Shown: positions 1 to 8,889, numbered from the stretch's first letter. The stretch is 64,000 bases of DNA from Massilia niastensis DSM 21313 (GCF_000382345.1 NZ_KB908076.1:62001-126000); one strand, 5' to 3'. The notes: generated by a model not told the origin, from the sequence alone. Program-made: numbers and translations.

Positions 1-168
1 GGCTGGTACCAGCATCCGCCCGGCACCGTGGCCTATGAGTGGACCGGCGAACTGGCCGAGCCGCAACGCAGCAGCAGCGCCGGCGGCAGGCTGATGCCGG
101 CGAAAAAGCAGGGCGCCGATGTGCACCTGAACGTACGCAAGCCCGCCGGGCATGCGGGACATGGATGA
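1..168 (+). CDS. C-terminal fragment of an unidentified protein
   Basis: The window opens inside a reading frame (frame 1) that stays open for 55 codons and ends at TGA 166-168. The visible tail contains GWYQHPPGTVAYEW and ends in a His/Gly-rich GHAGHG. It lies 21 bases upstream of the CusF-like gene and reads in the same direction, so it is probably the preceding member of the copper operon. I do not recognise the family from this tail alone. The terminal histidines would fit a metal-handling protein, but that is inference. Confidence 0.5.
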   Translation, partial: GWYQHPPGTVAYEWTGELAEPQRSSSAGGRLMPAKKQGADVHLNVRKPAGHAGHG

Positions 169-189
169 TCGACGACGAAAGGAAAGCCA

Positions 190-489
190 ATGAAAACCCT
201 ACGTACCCTCGCGCTGGCAGCCATGCTGGCCAGCTCCGCAAGCGTCCTGGCCACGGAAGCCGCGCTGTCCGAAGGCGAGATCAGGAAAGTGAACAAGGAC
301 GCCTCCACCCTGACCATCCGCCACGGCGAACTGAAGAACCTGGGCATGATGCCGATGACCATGGTGTTCAAGGTGAAGGACAAGGACATGCTGGAACGTG
401 CCGCCGTCGGCGACAAGGTGCGCTTCCTGGCCGAAAAGGTCGATGGCGCCCTGACCGTGACGGCGCTGGAAGCCGACAAGATTCAATAA
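190..489 (+). CDS. CusF-like periplasmic copper-binding protein
   Basis: A 99-residue protein with a signal peptide of about 21 residues (ending VLA) followed by a small beta-barrel domain. CusF proteins bind Cu(I)/Ag(I) in the periplasm and pass it to RND efflux pumps. The metal site is visible as H45 followed by MMPMTM at 53-58: M56 and M58 correspond to the two Met ligands of CusF, and M53 sits where Escherichia coli CusF has the Trp that caps the copper. Start ATG 190 follows a purine-rich GAAAGG. It is followed after 25 bases by copC, so the context is periplasmic copper tolerance. No CusABC pump is seen in the window. Confidence 0.85.
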   Translation: MKTLRTLALAAMLASSASVLATEAALSEGEIRKVNKDASTLTIRHGELKNLGMMPMTMVFKVKDKDMLERAAVGDKVRFLAEKVDGALTVTALEADKIQ

Positions 490-514
490 CCCTTCATCAC
501 CGAGGAGTCGACAC

Positions 515-871
515 ATGAAACCCCTGCATACCCTTGCCATGGCCTGCGCCACCGCCGGCGCCATCTTCGCCGCCCCTTATGCCGCCGCCCACGCCATGCT
601 GAAGGAATCCAGCCCCGCGGCCAACAGCAGCGTCAGCGCGCCGAAGGAAATCTCGCTCGTGTTCAACGAAAAGATCGAGCCGGCCTTCAGCTCGGTCAAG
701 GTCAGCGATGCCAGCGGCAAGGAGGTGGCTGCCGGCAAAGGGCAGGCCGATGGCGCCAACCTGAAACTCGAGATGCCCGAACTGGCGCCCGGCGCGTATG
801 CGGTGCAATGGACCGGGGTCGGCCCCGACGGCCATCGCCGCACCGGGCAGTTCCGCTTCACGGTGAAGTAG
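515..871 (+). CDS. copC: copper resistance protein CopC
   Basis: A 118-residue periplasmic CopC-domain protein, a small cupredoxin-like fold that carries copper between periplasm and the CopD membrane protein. The signal peptide ends at about residue 25 (AAA), leaving H26 at the mature N-terminus, which is the classic Cu(II) ligand. The C-terminal DGH (D105, H107) supplies the other conserved ligands. The Met-rich Cu(I) loop found in some longer CopC proteins is absent, so this looks like the Cu(II)-only type. Its TAG stop directly abuts the ATG of copD, indicating translational coupling. Confidence 0.9.
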   Translation: MKPLHTLAMACATAGAIFAAPYAAAHAMLKESSPAANSSVSAPKEISLVFNEKIEPAFSSVKVSDASGKEVAAGKGQADGANLKLEMPELAPGAYAVQWTGVGPDGHRRTGQFRFTVK

Positions 872-1774
872 ATGGACGGCGTCACGCTGTTCCAGGCCGG
901 GGCGAGCGTCCTTGCGAACCTCGGTTTCGCAGGCCTGCTCGGTGCGCTATGCACGCGCTTCCTGCTGCGCGACGCAGCGCCGGACCTGGAAGGGGTGGCG
1001 CTGTGCGGACTGGCCCGCATCGAACGCTGGGCCGCGGCTGTCGGCGTGCTCGGCAGCGCGACGGGACTGTGGGCCGCCGCCGCCGTCATGGGCGGGGTCG
1101 CCCTGCACCAGGCCGGGCCGATGCTGGCCCCGACCCTGGGCACCGCCTATGGCCGCGCCGGGCTGCTCGGCCTGGCGGCGCTGGCGGCGGCAGGGCTGGT
1201 CGTGCTGGGCGGCCGGCGCGGACGCGCCGGCGGCGCGCTGCTGGCCGCACTGCTGCTGGCGTTTTCGCTCGCGCGCGTGTCGGTCAGCCATGCCGCCGAA
1301 GATGGCTTGCTGAGTCTTGGCGCACTGGTCGAATGGCTGCACTTGGTATTGATCGCCCTCTGGCTCGGACTGGTGGCGATGACAGGCTGGCTGGTGCTGC
1401 CTCGCGCGAGGACAGGCTGGCCGGGAACCGGGCAACTGGCGACTTACCTGCGCCGCGTATCCGACTGGGCCACGGTGGCGCTGGTCGGGATCGGCGCCAC
1501 CGGCATCTACAATGCCTGGCATCGGCTTGGCGGGCTCGAACACCTGCTTGGCAACCTGTACGGCAACGCGCTGGTGTTCAAGGTGGCGCTGGTCGCGCTC
1601 GCGGTGGCGCTGGGCGGATACAACAAGCTGTTCGGCTTCCCGGCTGTGACAGCCTCGCTGCTCAGGCGGGCCCTGGTGGTGAAGGTGCTGCGGATCGAAC
1701 TGGTGATACTGCTGGGTGCGCTGGTCGCGGCAGCCGTCCTGACCTCGAACCAGCCGCCGGGAACCTGGTCTTGA
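872..1774 (+). CDS. copD: copper resistance protein CopD (inner membrane)
   Basis: A 300-residue polytopic membrane protein with about eight hydrophobic segments and the CopD domain in its C-terminal half (region with GIYNAWHRLGG and the following KVALVALAVALGGYNK helix). CopD proteins accept copper from CopC and move it across the inner membrane. The ATG follows the copC stop with no gap. The first strong hydrophobic stretch begins around residue 10, consistent with this start. This is the last gene of the copper block. The next gene is 168 bases away across an AT-richer gap containing TATAAT at 1917-1922. Confidence 0.9.
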   Translation: MDGVTLFQAGASVLANLGFAGLLGALCTRFLLRDAAPDLEGVALCGLARIERWAAAVGVLGSATGLWAAAAVMGGVALHQAGPMLAPTLGTAYGRAGLLGLAALAAAGLVVLGGRRGRAGGALLAALLLAFSLARVSVSHAAEDGLLSLGALVEWLHLVLIALWLGLVAMTGWLVLPRARTGWPGTGQLATYLRRVSDWATVALVGIGATGIYNAWHRLGGLEHLLGNLYGNALVFKVALVALAVALGGYNKLFGFPAVTASLLRRALVVKVLRIELVILLGALVAAAVLTSNQPPGTWS

Positions 1775-1942
1775 TCATTTTCTCGAGCACTGCATCCAGG
1801 CCGCCCGACGACCAGCGTGATTCCCATTGTCGTCAATACAAATCATTACACTATATGGACAATTCATCTGTTAATTTCATGGTTTAGGTCAAATGCTTCC
1901 TTGACTGTACATAACCTATAATTAATAACTAGTTGAGTCGAA

Positions 1943-2587
1943 ATGCGTACGGAAAATGCCTGTAGTCGACATGCTTCCATGGATGACCTTGCGGGCGCAT
2001 TCGCAGCCTGTCGGGACGCAGTCTTCGCGCATTGGAGGAAGCATGTCTCCGTTGAAGGGCCGACCTTCGACAAGCTTGGCAAGCCGAGGCTGATCGAGGC
2101 GCTCGAGACCCTGTACGAAGACATGACCAGGGCGCTTTCCTCTTGTGCGTCGGCTTCCGTCGCCACGTCCGGTACGGATGCAGGCAGCATTGTCGGTCCC
2201 GAAGATGTCATCATGAGCCAATATGGCGCGCATGATCTGGTCCATGAGATGCAGATTTTTCGCAAGGCGGTTTTCTCGGTGGCGGAGGCCAACGGCCTTG
2301 GACTGACCAGGTGCGGCGCCGAGCTCATCGGCCATTGCATCGAATCCGCCACGCGCGAGCTGATGATTGCCTATAGCGCGCTGAACAAGGAAGCCAGTGG
2401 CGCCTTCGTCAAGACCTTGTCCGACGACTTGCGCAATCCGCTTCATGTGGCGCATACATCCGCCCAGCTCCTCGAATTGAAATCATCCGACCCGCACGTC
2501 ATTCGCCTGGCGAAGCGCATCAGGGAAAAACTTTGCCAGGCCGATGCCATGATCCTGGCCGCCGAACGCAGTCTGGCCGAAGGTTGA
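1943..2587 (+). CDS. kinase-like protein with degenerate DHp (HisKA) domain and no ATPase domain
   Basis: A 214-residue soluble protein. Residues 1-150 are mostly helical with no family I recognise; residues 151-205 look like a histidine-kinase dimerisation domain. The motif SDDLRNPLHVA at 160-170 aligns with the usual S-H-D-L-R-N-P-L, but the phospho-acceptor His is replaced by D161, and the protein ends right after the second DHp helix without an HATPase domain. It therefore cannot autophosphorylate. It may serve as a dimerisation partner, phosphatase-like adaptor or response-regulator docking protein (inference). It stands alone, between copD and a convergent gene. Start ATG 1943 is the first Met; the ribosome site is weak. 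Confidence 0.6.
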   Translation: MRTENACSRHASMDDLAGAFAACRDAVFAHWRKHVSVEGPTFDKLGKPRLIEALETLYEDMTRALSSCASASVATSGTDAGSIVGPEDVIMSQYGAHDLVHEMQIFRKAVFSVAEANGLGLTRCGAELIGHCIESATRELMIAYSALNKEASGAFVKTLSDDLRNPLHVAHTSAQLLELKSSDPHVIRLAKRIREKLCQADAMILAAERSLAEG

Positions 2588-2637
2588 ATGAAGGTCGGGG
2601 GAGAGAGGCCCTGGCGGTGACCGCGCCGCAGTGAAGA

Positions 2638-2670
2638 ACGCCCCGGCGTGCCCGAGGCAGGCCGGGGCGT
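2638..2670. terminator. hairpin between convergent genes
   Basis: A perfect 10-bp inverted repeat (ACGCCCCGGC at 2638-2647 and GCCGGGGCGT at 2661-2670) with a 13-base loop lies between two convergent genes ending at 2587 and 2687. It has no long T-run on either side, so it is a likely but not canonical bidirectional terminator. Confidence 0.6.
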
Positions 2671-2686
2671 CGCGAACACGCCTGGA

Positions 2687-3055
2687 TTACTTCAGGGCGA
2701 AGGTCGTCGCGACCTTGGTCTTCTTGTCCGCCATGAGCAGCTTGGCCGTGACCCTGGCGCCGGCCGGCACCGCGCCCTTGGCCTCGAGCTTGTTGGCGCC
2801 GGCCGGGGCCAGGGTGAGTTCACCCGGTTTGCCGGCAACGCTCACGGTGCCCGACACGCCCGCGCTGGGCATCGGATCGCCGTCGTCCTCGAGATAGAGT
2901 TCGAGCTTGTCGCCCTTGACCACCAGCTCGAGCCAGGTTTCGCCGACGGCCTGCACCACGCCGCCATGGTTGGCGATCGGCGTGCCATGGCTGTGCGCAC
3001 TGCCCATCACCAGCGAGGCGCTGCACAGCAGCAGTGTTCCCAAGATGTACTTCAT
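2687..3055 (-). CDS. small periplasmic protein, possible metal-related function
   Basis: A 122-residue protein with a signal peptide of about 20 residues and a mature N-terminus starting near HSHGTPIANHGG, a His cluster reminiscent of the metal-binding leader seen in some heavy-metal RND adaptor proteins. The remainder is a beta-rich domain with repeated acidic and Ala/Gly patches (ELYLEDDGDPMP). I cannot assign a family. It lies 27 bases downstream of the DUF4198 gene on the same strand, so it is probably co-expressed with that gene and the TonB receptor. ATG at 3053-3055 is preceded by a good AGGAGA site. Confidence 0.6.
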   Translation of the reverse strand: MKYILGTLLLCSASLVMGSAHSHGTPIANHGGVVQAVGETWLELVVKGDKLELYLEDDGDPMPSAGVSGTVSVAGKPGELTLAPAGANKLEAKGAVPAGARVTAKLLMADKKTKVATTFALK

Positions 3056-3082
3056 GTGATTCTCCTGTAAGGTAACAGCGGT

Positions 3083-3826
3083 TTATTCGGGTGCGTGCGC
3101 CAGCACGAAGGACAGCGAGGCGAGGTGCTCGGTCTTGTTGTACTTGGCCGGCTCGTCCGGCGGAGCATCGAGGATCGCGGCGATCACGTTCAGGCCCTGG
3201 TTGCGCACCTTGATCGTGACCGTTCCGTCGGCCCCGCTCAGCACCGGTTTGCCGTCCGGATCGTTGATGAAGTCATGCAGGACGCGGGCGCCGGCCACCG
3301 GCTTGCCCTTGTAGAGCACCCGCAGCCTGATCGGATCGCCGATCATTGGCGGCAGCGCCGTCTCGACCGGCACCACCTGCAGGACGTGGCCCGGGATCGC
3401 GCCCAGCGGCGCGGTCAACGGGGCGCGCAGGTGGACCGCATACTTGTAGGTATGCTCGCTGACGACGGCGGTCGGGACTTCGTCCTTGCCTTTCTTGTGC
3501 CATTTCCCGTCGGGCGTCTTGCTCCAGGTGCCGTTGTCCATGATGGCCGCCACGACCGCCGGCTGGTTGCTGGTATCGACCAGCATCAGCCGGCCATCCG
3601 GCTGGACCGAGGTCTCGACCGGCTTGCCGGCGCCGTCGTAGGCGGTCATGCTGGTGACCTGGCTGGCGCGCTTGACGATGTCGAGGTCGTCGGCGCCGAC
3701 GCCGTACAGCAGCGCCAGCTGGGTGGCGCGCTGCGCGAACCAGATGCCGTGCGCCTGTGCGAGCGAGCCCGCGAACAGGCTGCCGGTGATTGCCGCGAGG
3801 GTGACGAGCTTGCCGATCTTCTTCAT
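3083..3826 (-). CDS. DUF4198 domain periplasmic protein
   Basis: A 247-residue exported protein (signal peptide cut after AQA, mature start HGIWFAQR) of the DUF4198 family, whose members commonly neighbour metal or siderophore uptake genes and have a two-domain, Ig-like beta architecture. The mature protein begins with a histidine and has a typical middle linker (PGHVLQVVPVE) and a C-terminal beta domain with ADGTVTIKVRNQG. It follows the TonB receptor by 36 bases and precedes the small periplasmic gene, so the three form a likely leftward operon. The transported or sensed metal cannot be read from the sequence. Confidence 0.75.
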   Translation of the reverse strand: MKKIGKLVTLAAITGSLFAGSLAQAHGIWFAQRATQLALLYGVGADDLDIVKRASQVTSMTAYDGAGKPVETSVQPDGRLMLVDTSNQPAVVAAIMDNGTWSKTPDGKWHKKGKDEVPTAVVSEHTYKYAVHLRAPLTAPLGAIPGHVLQVVPVETALPPMIGDPIRLRVLYKGKPVAGARVLHDFINDPDGKPVLSGADGTVTIKVRNQGLNVIAAILDAPPDEPAKYNKTEHLASLSFVLAHAPE

Positions 3827-3862
3827 GTTTGCCTCTTTCTCCGTTGGGTCATGGAACAGTAC

Positions 3863-6079
3863 TCAGAACTTGTACTGAGCGTTGAAAACGACGCTGCGGT
3901 CGGCGCCGGGCGCCACCCACACCTGGCTGTACGAGCTGGCGTAGTATTGCCTGTCGAGCAGGTTCTCGACGTTCAGCGAAAAACGCAGCTTCTTGCTCGG
4001 CGAGTAGGACGAAATCAGGCGCACCGTGGTGTACGAAGGCAGCCTGAAGTTGGTGGACGCGGCCACGTCGCCCATGCGCTCGCCGACGTAGATCACGGCG
4101 CCGCCCAGGCTGGCGGTGCCGCTGCCAAGCTTGAACATCGGGGTCAGCACCACGCTGGCGCTGTTCTTCGGCACGTTCGGGAATTGCGAGCCGGTCCGGA
4201 TGAGGTTATCGCCCTTGGTGACCTTGGCATCGGTGTAGGCATAGGCGATCGAGAAGCGCACGTTCTTCATGATCTCGCCGGCGATGTCGACTTCCACGCC
4301 CTTGCTGGCGACCTCGCCGGCCGACACATAGAAGTTGACGTCGATCGGGTTCGTGGCCAGGACGTTTTCCTTCTCGATCTTGTACACCGCCAGGGTGCCG
4401 GAGATCTTGCCGTCCGCCGTTTCGAGCTTGGCGCCGGCCTCGTACGAGCGGCTTTCCTCGGCCGGGAAGGCCTGGTTGTCGATGCTGATGCCGCTGTTCG
4501 GACGAAAGCCCTTGGCCGCCGTGGCGTACAGCGACCACTTGCTGTTCGGCTGGAACACCAGGCCGACGCGCGGGCTGGTGGCCGACAGGTCCTGGTCGTT
4601 CACCGCATTGATGAGACGGTTGGTGACGGTCTGGTCATACGTGTCGCGGCGTACTCCCAGCATCGCCTTCCACTTCTCGGTCAGGTCGATCTGGTCCTGG
4701 GCGTAGACGCCCTTGGCCTTCTGGTTCTCGAGCGTATTGATCGACGGGATCATCGGATCCGCGGTCTTGCCGTACACCGGGTTGAAGATATTGATGGTGT
4801 ACGGGTTGCCGGCGGTCGGCGTACGGCGGTGCTGGATCCGGGTGTCGTCGAACTTGTAGGCGTCGACCCCCACCAGGATATTGTGCTTGACCGGACCGGT
4901 ATCGAACTTGCCGAGGATTTCGATGCGGCCGGAGCGGTCGGTGGCGTCGAAGTCGCGATCGCGGCGCTGGCGGCGCAGGGTGGCGCCGTCGGCCAGCAGG
5001 TTGACCGCTTCGCTCGACGCGCCTTTCATCGAGCTCTCGCGGTAGGCGACGCCGGTCTGCAGCTTCCAGTTCTCGTTGAATTCGGTCTGCACGAACACCT
5101 GGTGGCCCAGCGTCTCCACCCTGGTCGGGCCGTCGCCCGGCTCGCCCAGGAAGCGCGAGTTCGGGATCAGCCCGAGCACGCCGTTGACGGCCACGACGCC
5201 ACGGTCGAACGGGGTGTCCTGGCGGCTCGCTTCGACCTCGTACGACACCGTGGTGGCTTCGCCGACCAGCCAGATGAAGGAAGGCGAGACGAAGGAGCGC
5301 TTGGTGTGCAGGGTGTCGCGGAAGCTGTCGGCCTTTTCATGGGCGGCGTTGAGCCGGTAGGCGAGGGTTTCGCTGATCGGGCCGGTCAGGTCGACGGCGG
5401 CGCGGCGCAGGTTGTGGCTGCCGACCGAGGCTTCGACCATGTATTCCGGCTTGAAGCGCGGCTTCTTGGTGGTGATGTTCACCGTGCCGCCGGGCTCGCC
5501 GCGGCCGTACAGGGCCGAGGCCGGACCCTTGAGCACTTCCACGCTGGCCGTGTTGGCGCCATCGCGCAGGCCGTTGTAGCCCCGGCTCGAGCTGAAGCCG
5601 TTGACCATGAAGTCGGAGCCGAAGTTCGGATCGCCGGTAAAGCCGCGCATCGAATAGCTGTCCCACAGGCCGCCCAGGTTGCTCTGGCGCGAAATGCCGC
5701 TGGTCAGGTCGAGCGCCCCGGCCAGGTCGGTCACGCCCACATCCTTCAGCAGGTCGCCGGTCAGCACGCGTACGCTCTGCGGCAGGTCCTTGATCGGGGT
5801 GTCGGTCTTGGTCGCGCCGGTGGCCGACAGGGCCCGGTAGTTCTGGCGCTGGCCGTTGACCCTGACCTTGCGCATCTCGCCGTCTCCCGCCGCTCCCGCT
5901 CCCGCTCCCAGGTCGGGGGCGGGGGCCGCGGCAGGGGCGCCCGCAGGCGCTTCGGGCGACGCCGCGGCAGCCGCCTCCGCCACGAGATCCTTGTCGGGGG
6001 TATCCGCTGCCGTGGCCGGGATCAGTGGATAGGTAGCCGCGAGAAACAGCGCCAGGGTGCAGTAACGTGATGGATACAT
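3863..6079 (-). CDS. TonB-dependent siderophore receptor
   Basis: A 738-residue outer-membrane receptor of the ferric-siderophore (FhuE/FpvA-like) type. A signal peptide ends near residue 24, followed by an unusually long Ala/Pro/Gly-rich linker (about residues 34-66). The plug domain follows with the typical TDTPIKDLPQSV, SYSMRGF and LKGPASALYGRGEPGG motifs, then a 22-strand barrel ending NAQYKF with the usual terminal Phe. It imports a chelated metal, probably iron, powered by TonB-ExbBD, which is not in this window. It heads a leftward operon with the DUF4198 protein. A perfect dyad lies just upstream of the start. Confidence 0.9.
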   Translation of the reverse strand: MYPSRYCTLALFLAATYPLIPATAADTPDKDLVAEAAAAASPEAPAGAPAAAPAPDLGAGAGAAGDGEMRKVRVNGQRQNYRALSATGATKTDTPIKDLPQSVRVLTGDLLKDVGVTDLAGALDLTSGISRQSNLGGLWDSYSMRGFTGDPNFGSDFMVNGFSSSRGYNGLRDGANTASVEVLKGPASALYGRGEPGGTVNITTKKPRFKPEYMVEASVGSHNLRRAAVDLTGPISETLAYRLNAAHEKADSFRDTLHTKRSFVSPSFIWLVGEATTVSYEVEASRQDTPFDRGVVAVNGVLGLIPNSRFLGEPGDGPTRVETLGHQVFVQTEFNENWKLQTGVAYRESSMKGASSEAVNLLADGATLRRQRRDRDFDATDRSGRIEILGKFDTGPVKHNILVGVDAYKFDDTRIQHRRTPTAGNPYTINIFNPVYGKTADPMIPSINTLENQKAKGVYAQDQIDLTEKWKAMLGVRRDTYDQTVTNRLINAVNDQDLSATSPRVGLVFQPNSKWSLYATAAKGFRPNSGISIDNQAFPAEESRSYEAGAKLETADGKISGTLAVYKIEKENVLATNPIDVNFYVSAGEVASKGVEVDIAGEIMKNVRFSIAYAYTDAKVTKGDNLIRTGSQFPNVPKNSASVVLTPMFKLGSGTASLGGAVIYVGERMGDVAASTNFRLPSYTTVRLISSYSPSKKLRFSLNVENLLDRQYYASSYSQVWVAPGADRSVVFNAQYKF

Positions 6080-6096
6080 GACAGGCTCCGGTTGGG

Positions 6097-6117
6097 TTCA
6101 TACGTTGTTTGTATGAA
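6097..6117. promoter_or_regulatory. perfect 7+7 bp dyad upstream of the siderophore receptor
   Basis: TTCATAC at 6097-6103 and its exact complement GTATGAA at 6111-6117 flank a 7-base spacer. The site ends 18 bases before the receptor start codon (6079, minus strand), where an operator or a 5'-leader hairpin would act. It does not resemble a Fur box. Operator function is inference. Confidence 0.5.
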
Positions 6118-6284
6118 TCGATTACAACATGTGCTCCTGCATTGCTTATCGCGTAATGCGCCGGTCATAAAACATAAATCGCGTTTCTTTATGCATGAAT
6201 CAGCACAGATTGCGGCGGCGGTCAGCACTGCACGCTGACCGTGCGGCATGGCGCCGCGTGCACCATGCCGCAGCATTTTTTCGC

Positions 6285-7760
6285 TTACTCCGCGAAGTCG
6301 ATCAGCACGCTCTTGAAGCGCAGGTTGGCCTCGTAGGCCTGGCGTCCCAGGTCCTTGCCCACGCCGGAACGCTTGAAGCCGCCGGTCGGGATCACGTAAT
6401 CCGCGCTGCGTCCGTAGCGGTTGACCCAGACCGTGCCGGCCTCCAGCTTGCGCACGAAGCGCAGGGCGCGGCCGATATCGGCGGTATGGACGCCGGCGGC
6501 CAGGCCATAGGCGGGATGGTCGGCCAGCGCCAGCGCTTCATCGTCGTCGTCGAATACCTGGAGCGTCAGCACGGGGCCGAAGATTTCGTCGCGCACCGCT
6601 TCCATGCCGGCGTGTACGTCGGCCAGGATGGTCGGCTGGTAGTAGCCGCCGGCGCCGGCGACCGCCAGCAGGCGCCCGCCGCAGAGCAGCGAGGCGCCGG
6701 CCGCCACGGTGCGCTGCACCACGCCGTCGATGCGCAGCGCGTCGGACGGACGGATGATCGGCGGCAGCGTGGTGTCGTCTTCCCAGGTGTGGCCGGCCTT
6801 GAGCGCCCCGAAGGCCGCCACGATGCCGCTCACCAGCCGGTCGGCGGCGGAGCGCTGCACGATCAGGCGCGAGCCGGCGACGCAGACCTGTCCGGCATTG
6901 CCGCTGATGGCGCCGGCGATCGTGCGCGCGGTCCGGTCCAGGTCGGGCGCGTCGGCGAACACGACCTGCGGGCTTTTTCCGCCCAGCTCCAGGGTGACCG
7001 GCTTGATGCCGGTCTGTGCGCAGGCCGCCATGATCGCGCTGCCGGTGCGGGTCGAGCCGGTGAAGGTCACCTTCGAGATCTTTGGATGGCGCACCAGGGC
7101 GTCGCCGGTGACGGCGCCGTCGCCCTGGATCACATTGAAGATCCCGGGCGGCATGCCGGCCTGCACCGCCAGTTCGGCCAGGCGCAGCGCCGAGAACGGG
7201 GTCAGCTCCGAGGGTTTGAGCACCACCGCGTTGCCGGCGGCGAGCGCCGGGGCGATCTTCCAGGAAGCCATCACCAGCGGGAAGTTCCACGGCGCGATCG
7301 CCCCGATGACCCCGTACGGCTCGGCGATGGTCATGCCCAGCGTGTCGCTGCGGGTGGCCGCCACGTCGCCGCCGTGCTTGTCGGCGAATTCGGCGAAGAA
7401 GCGGATGCCTTCCGCGGTGAACGGCACGTCCCAGCCCAGCGCGTCGCGGATAGGGCGGGTCGATCCCACCGTTTCCATCGGCGCCAGCACGGCCGCGTCA
7501 AGCTCGATCAGGTCGGCCCAGCGGCGCAGCACGCGCGCGCGCTCGCGCGGCGCGCGGCGCGCCCAGTCGCTGGTCCTGAAGGCGCTCCAGGCGTCCTGCA
7601 CGGCGCGGTCGACCATCTCCGGGCTGGCCACCGGCAGGCCGGCATAGGGTTTGCCGTCCGAGGGGCGGCGCACTTCCAGGGCCAGTTCGTCGTCGATATA
7701 GGCGCCACCAATATAGTGGGCGCTGCGCACGCTCACCGCGTCGGGATGAATCCGCTCCAT
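6285..7760 (-). CDS. NAD(P)-dependent aldehyde dehydrogenase (PuuC-like)
   Basis: A 491-residue aldehyde dehydrogenase that oxidises an aldehyde to its acid with NAD(P)+. The family motifs are all present: PWNF (N159), the FTGSTRTG coenzyme loop at 233-240, general base E258 in LELGGKSP, and nucleophile C293 in GQVCVAG. Length is normal. It is divergent from the dehalogenase-oxidoreductase-ABC operon, separated by 434 bases, so it probably oxidises the aldehyde formed when one of the neighbouring flavoproteins deaminates its amine substrate (inference). The substrate cannot be fixed; gamma-glutamyl-aminobutyraldehyde, succinate semialdehyde or a 2-oxo-aldehyde are all possible. Confidence 0.85.
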   Translation of the reverse strand: MERIHPDAVSVRSAHYIGGAYIDDELALEVRRPSDGKPYAGLPVASPEMVDRAVQDAWSAFRTSDWARRAPRERARVLRRWADLIELDAAVLAPMETVGSTRPIRDALGWDVPFTAEGIRFFAEFADKHGGDVAATRSDTLGMTIAEPYGVIGAIAPWNFPLVMASWKIAPALAAGNAVVLKPSELTPFSALRLAELAVQAGMPPGIFNVIQGDGAVTGDALVRHPKISKVTFTGSTRTGSAIMAACAQTGIKPVTLELGGKSPQVVFADAPDLDRTARTIAGAISGNAGQVCVAGSRLIVQRSAADRLVSGIVAAFGALKAGHTWEDDTTLPPIIRPSDALRIDGVVQRTVAAGASLLCGGRLLAVAGAGGYYQPTILADVHAGMEAVRDEIFGPVLTLQVFDDDDEALALADHPAYGLAAGVHTADIGRALRFVRKLEAGTVWVNRYGRSADYVIPTGGFKRSGVGKDLGRQAYEANLRFKSVLIDFAE

Positions 7761-8194
7761 TGCATCTTCCTTTGTCTGAGGGTCAGGGCCGCGGATGCGG
7801 CCGGGGTCGATGGTCGATCCTACGCCGAACCCGCAGCATTAAATGCGGTCGTCGCGGCGCCAGGTGGCGCAAGCTGGTGTTGTTGGGCCGGATCCGGCAC
7901 ATCCTGCTCTTTGCGCGCAGGCGCCGGGAAAAGCCGGTTTTCTCCTATGTAAACTGGTGCACGCGCGCGCCATTCCGGTGCGCCGCGAGGCCCTGGCCGG
8001 GACCCCCTGCAGCCCGCAGCAAGGTGTGCTGATTACGGCGCCCAAAACCGCGCATTCTGTCTCGACCGGACAGTAAAACGCGATATTGCACACGTGGGGG
8101 CATGGTGTAATGAATATCACGAAGCGGCTCTGCGACACCTGCCACGGCGCGGCGCGGAACCGGTCCGAATCACCCCGACCACCAGAGGAAAACA
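7761..8194. other. divergent intergenic region between aldehyde dehydrogenase and the oxidase operon
   Basis: These 434 bases hold no gene I can support. A possible sigma-70 promoter for the rightward operon is TTGCAC at 8086-8091, a 16-base spacer and TAATGA at 8108-8113, about 80 bases before the dehalogenase start. No obvious long dyad was seen. Confidence 0.4.
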
Positions 8195-8863
8195 ATGAGC
8201 ATCTTGCGGCCCAAATACATCACCTTCGACTGCTATGGCACCCTGACCCGCTTCCGCATGGCGGACATGGCGCGATCCATCTTCGCCGACCGCGTGCCGG
8301 CCGAGCGCATGGAAGAATTCATCTTGCACTTCGCATCCTACCGCCTGGACGAAGTGCTGGACGCCTGGAAGCCTTACCAGGACGTGGTCAAGAACGCGGT
8401 CGCGCGCACCTGCAAGAAGTGGGGCATCGACTACATCGACGCGGAAGCGCAGCAGTTCTACGACGCCGTGCCGACCTGGGGGCCGCATGCGGACGTCCCG
8501 GATGCGCTGGCCAAAGTGGCCAAGGAATTCCCGCTGGTGATCTACTCGAACGCGGCGAACGCCCAGATCATGCACAATGTCGAGATGCTGGGTGCGCCTT
8601 TCCACAAGGTCTTCACCGCCGAAACGGCCAAGGTCTACAAGCCGCGCCTGGCCGCCTTCGAGTACATGCTGGATAACCTGAACTGCAACCCGGAAGACGT
8701 CCTGCACGTGTCGTCCAGCCTGCGCTACGACCTGATGCCCGCGCACGACTGCAGCATCACCAACAAGGTGTTCGTCGCACGCGGCCACGAACCGTCGACG
8801 CCGCACTACGGCTACCACGAAATCAAGGACCTCTCGGGCCTGCCGGGCCTGCTGGGCCTCTGA
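8195..8863 (+). CDS. haloacid dehalogenase type II family hydrolase
   Basis: A 222-residue HAD-superfamily protein resembling L-2-haloacid dehalogenases. Motif I is FDCYGTL with nucleophile D12. Motif II is IYSNAANAQ. The conserved lysine lies in VYKPRLAAFEYML, and motif III is VSSSLRYDL. Type II dehalogenases form an ester at the first Asp and hydrolyse 2-haloacids, but many relatives in amino-acid catabolic operons have unknown substrates. It begins the rightward operon and precedes the flavoprotein by 26 bases. Start ATG 8195 follows AGAGGAAAAC. Use in opine or amine degradation rather than dehalogenation is plausible from context. Confidence 0.8.
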   Translation: MSILRPKYITFDCYGTLTRFRMADMARSIFADRVPAERMEEFILHFASYRLDEVLDAWKPYQDVVKNAVARTCKKWGIDYIDAEAQQFYDAVPTWGPHADVPDALAKVAKEFPLVIYSNAANAQIMHNVEMLGAPFHKVFTAETAKVYKPRLAAFEYMLDNLNCNPEDVLHVSSSLRYDLMPAHDCSITNKVFVARGHEPSTPHYGYHEIKDLSGLPGLLGL

Positions 8864-8889
8864 TCCACCCGCGACGGACAGGACACCTG

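Noticed and set aside
1901-1922. TTGACT followed by TATAAT upstream of the DHp-like gene
   Set aside because: Both boxes look good but are only 10 bases apart, too close for one sigma-70 promoter.
3095-6070. 991-residue plus-strand frame opposite the siderophore receptor
   Set aside because: It is a shadow of the real minus-strand gene produced by high third-position GC; His/Arg/Gly/Val-rich sequence with no family.
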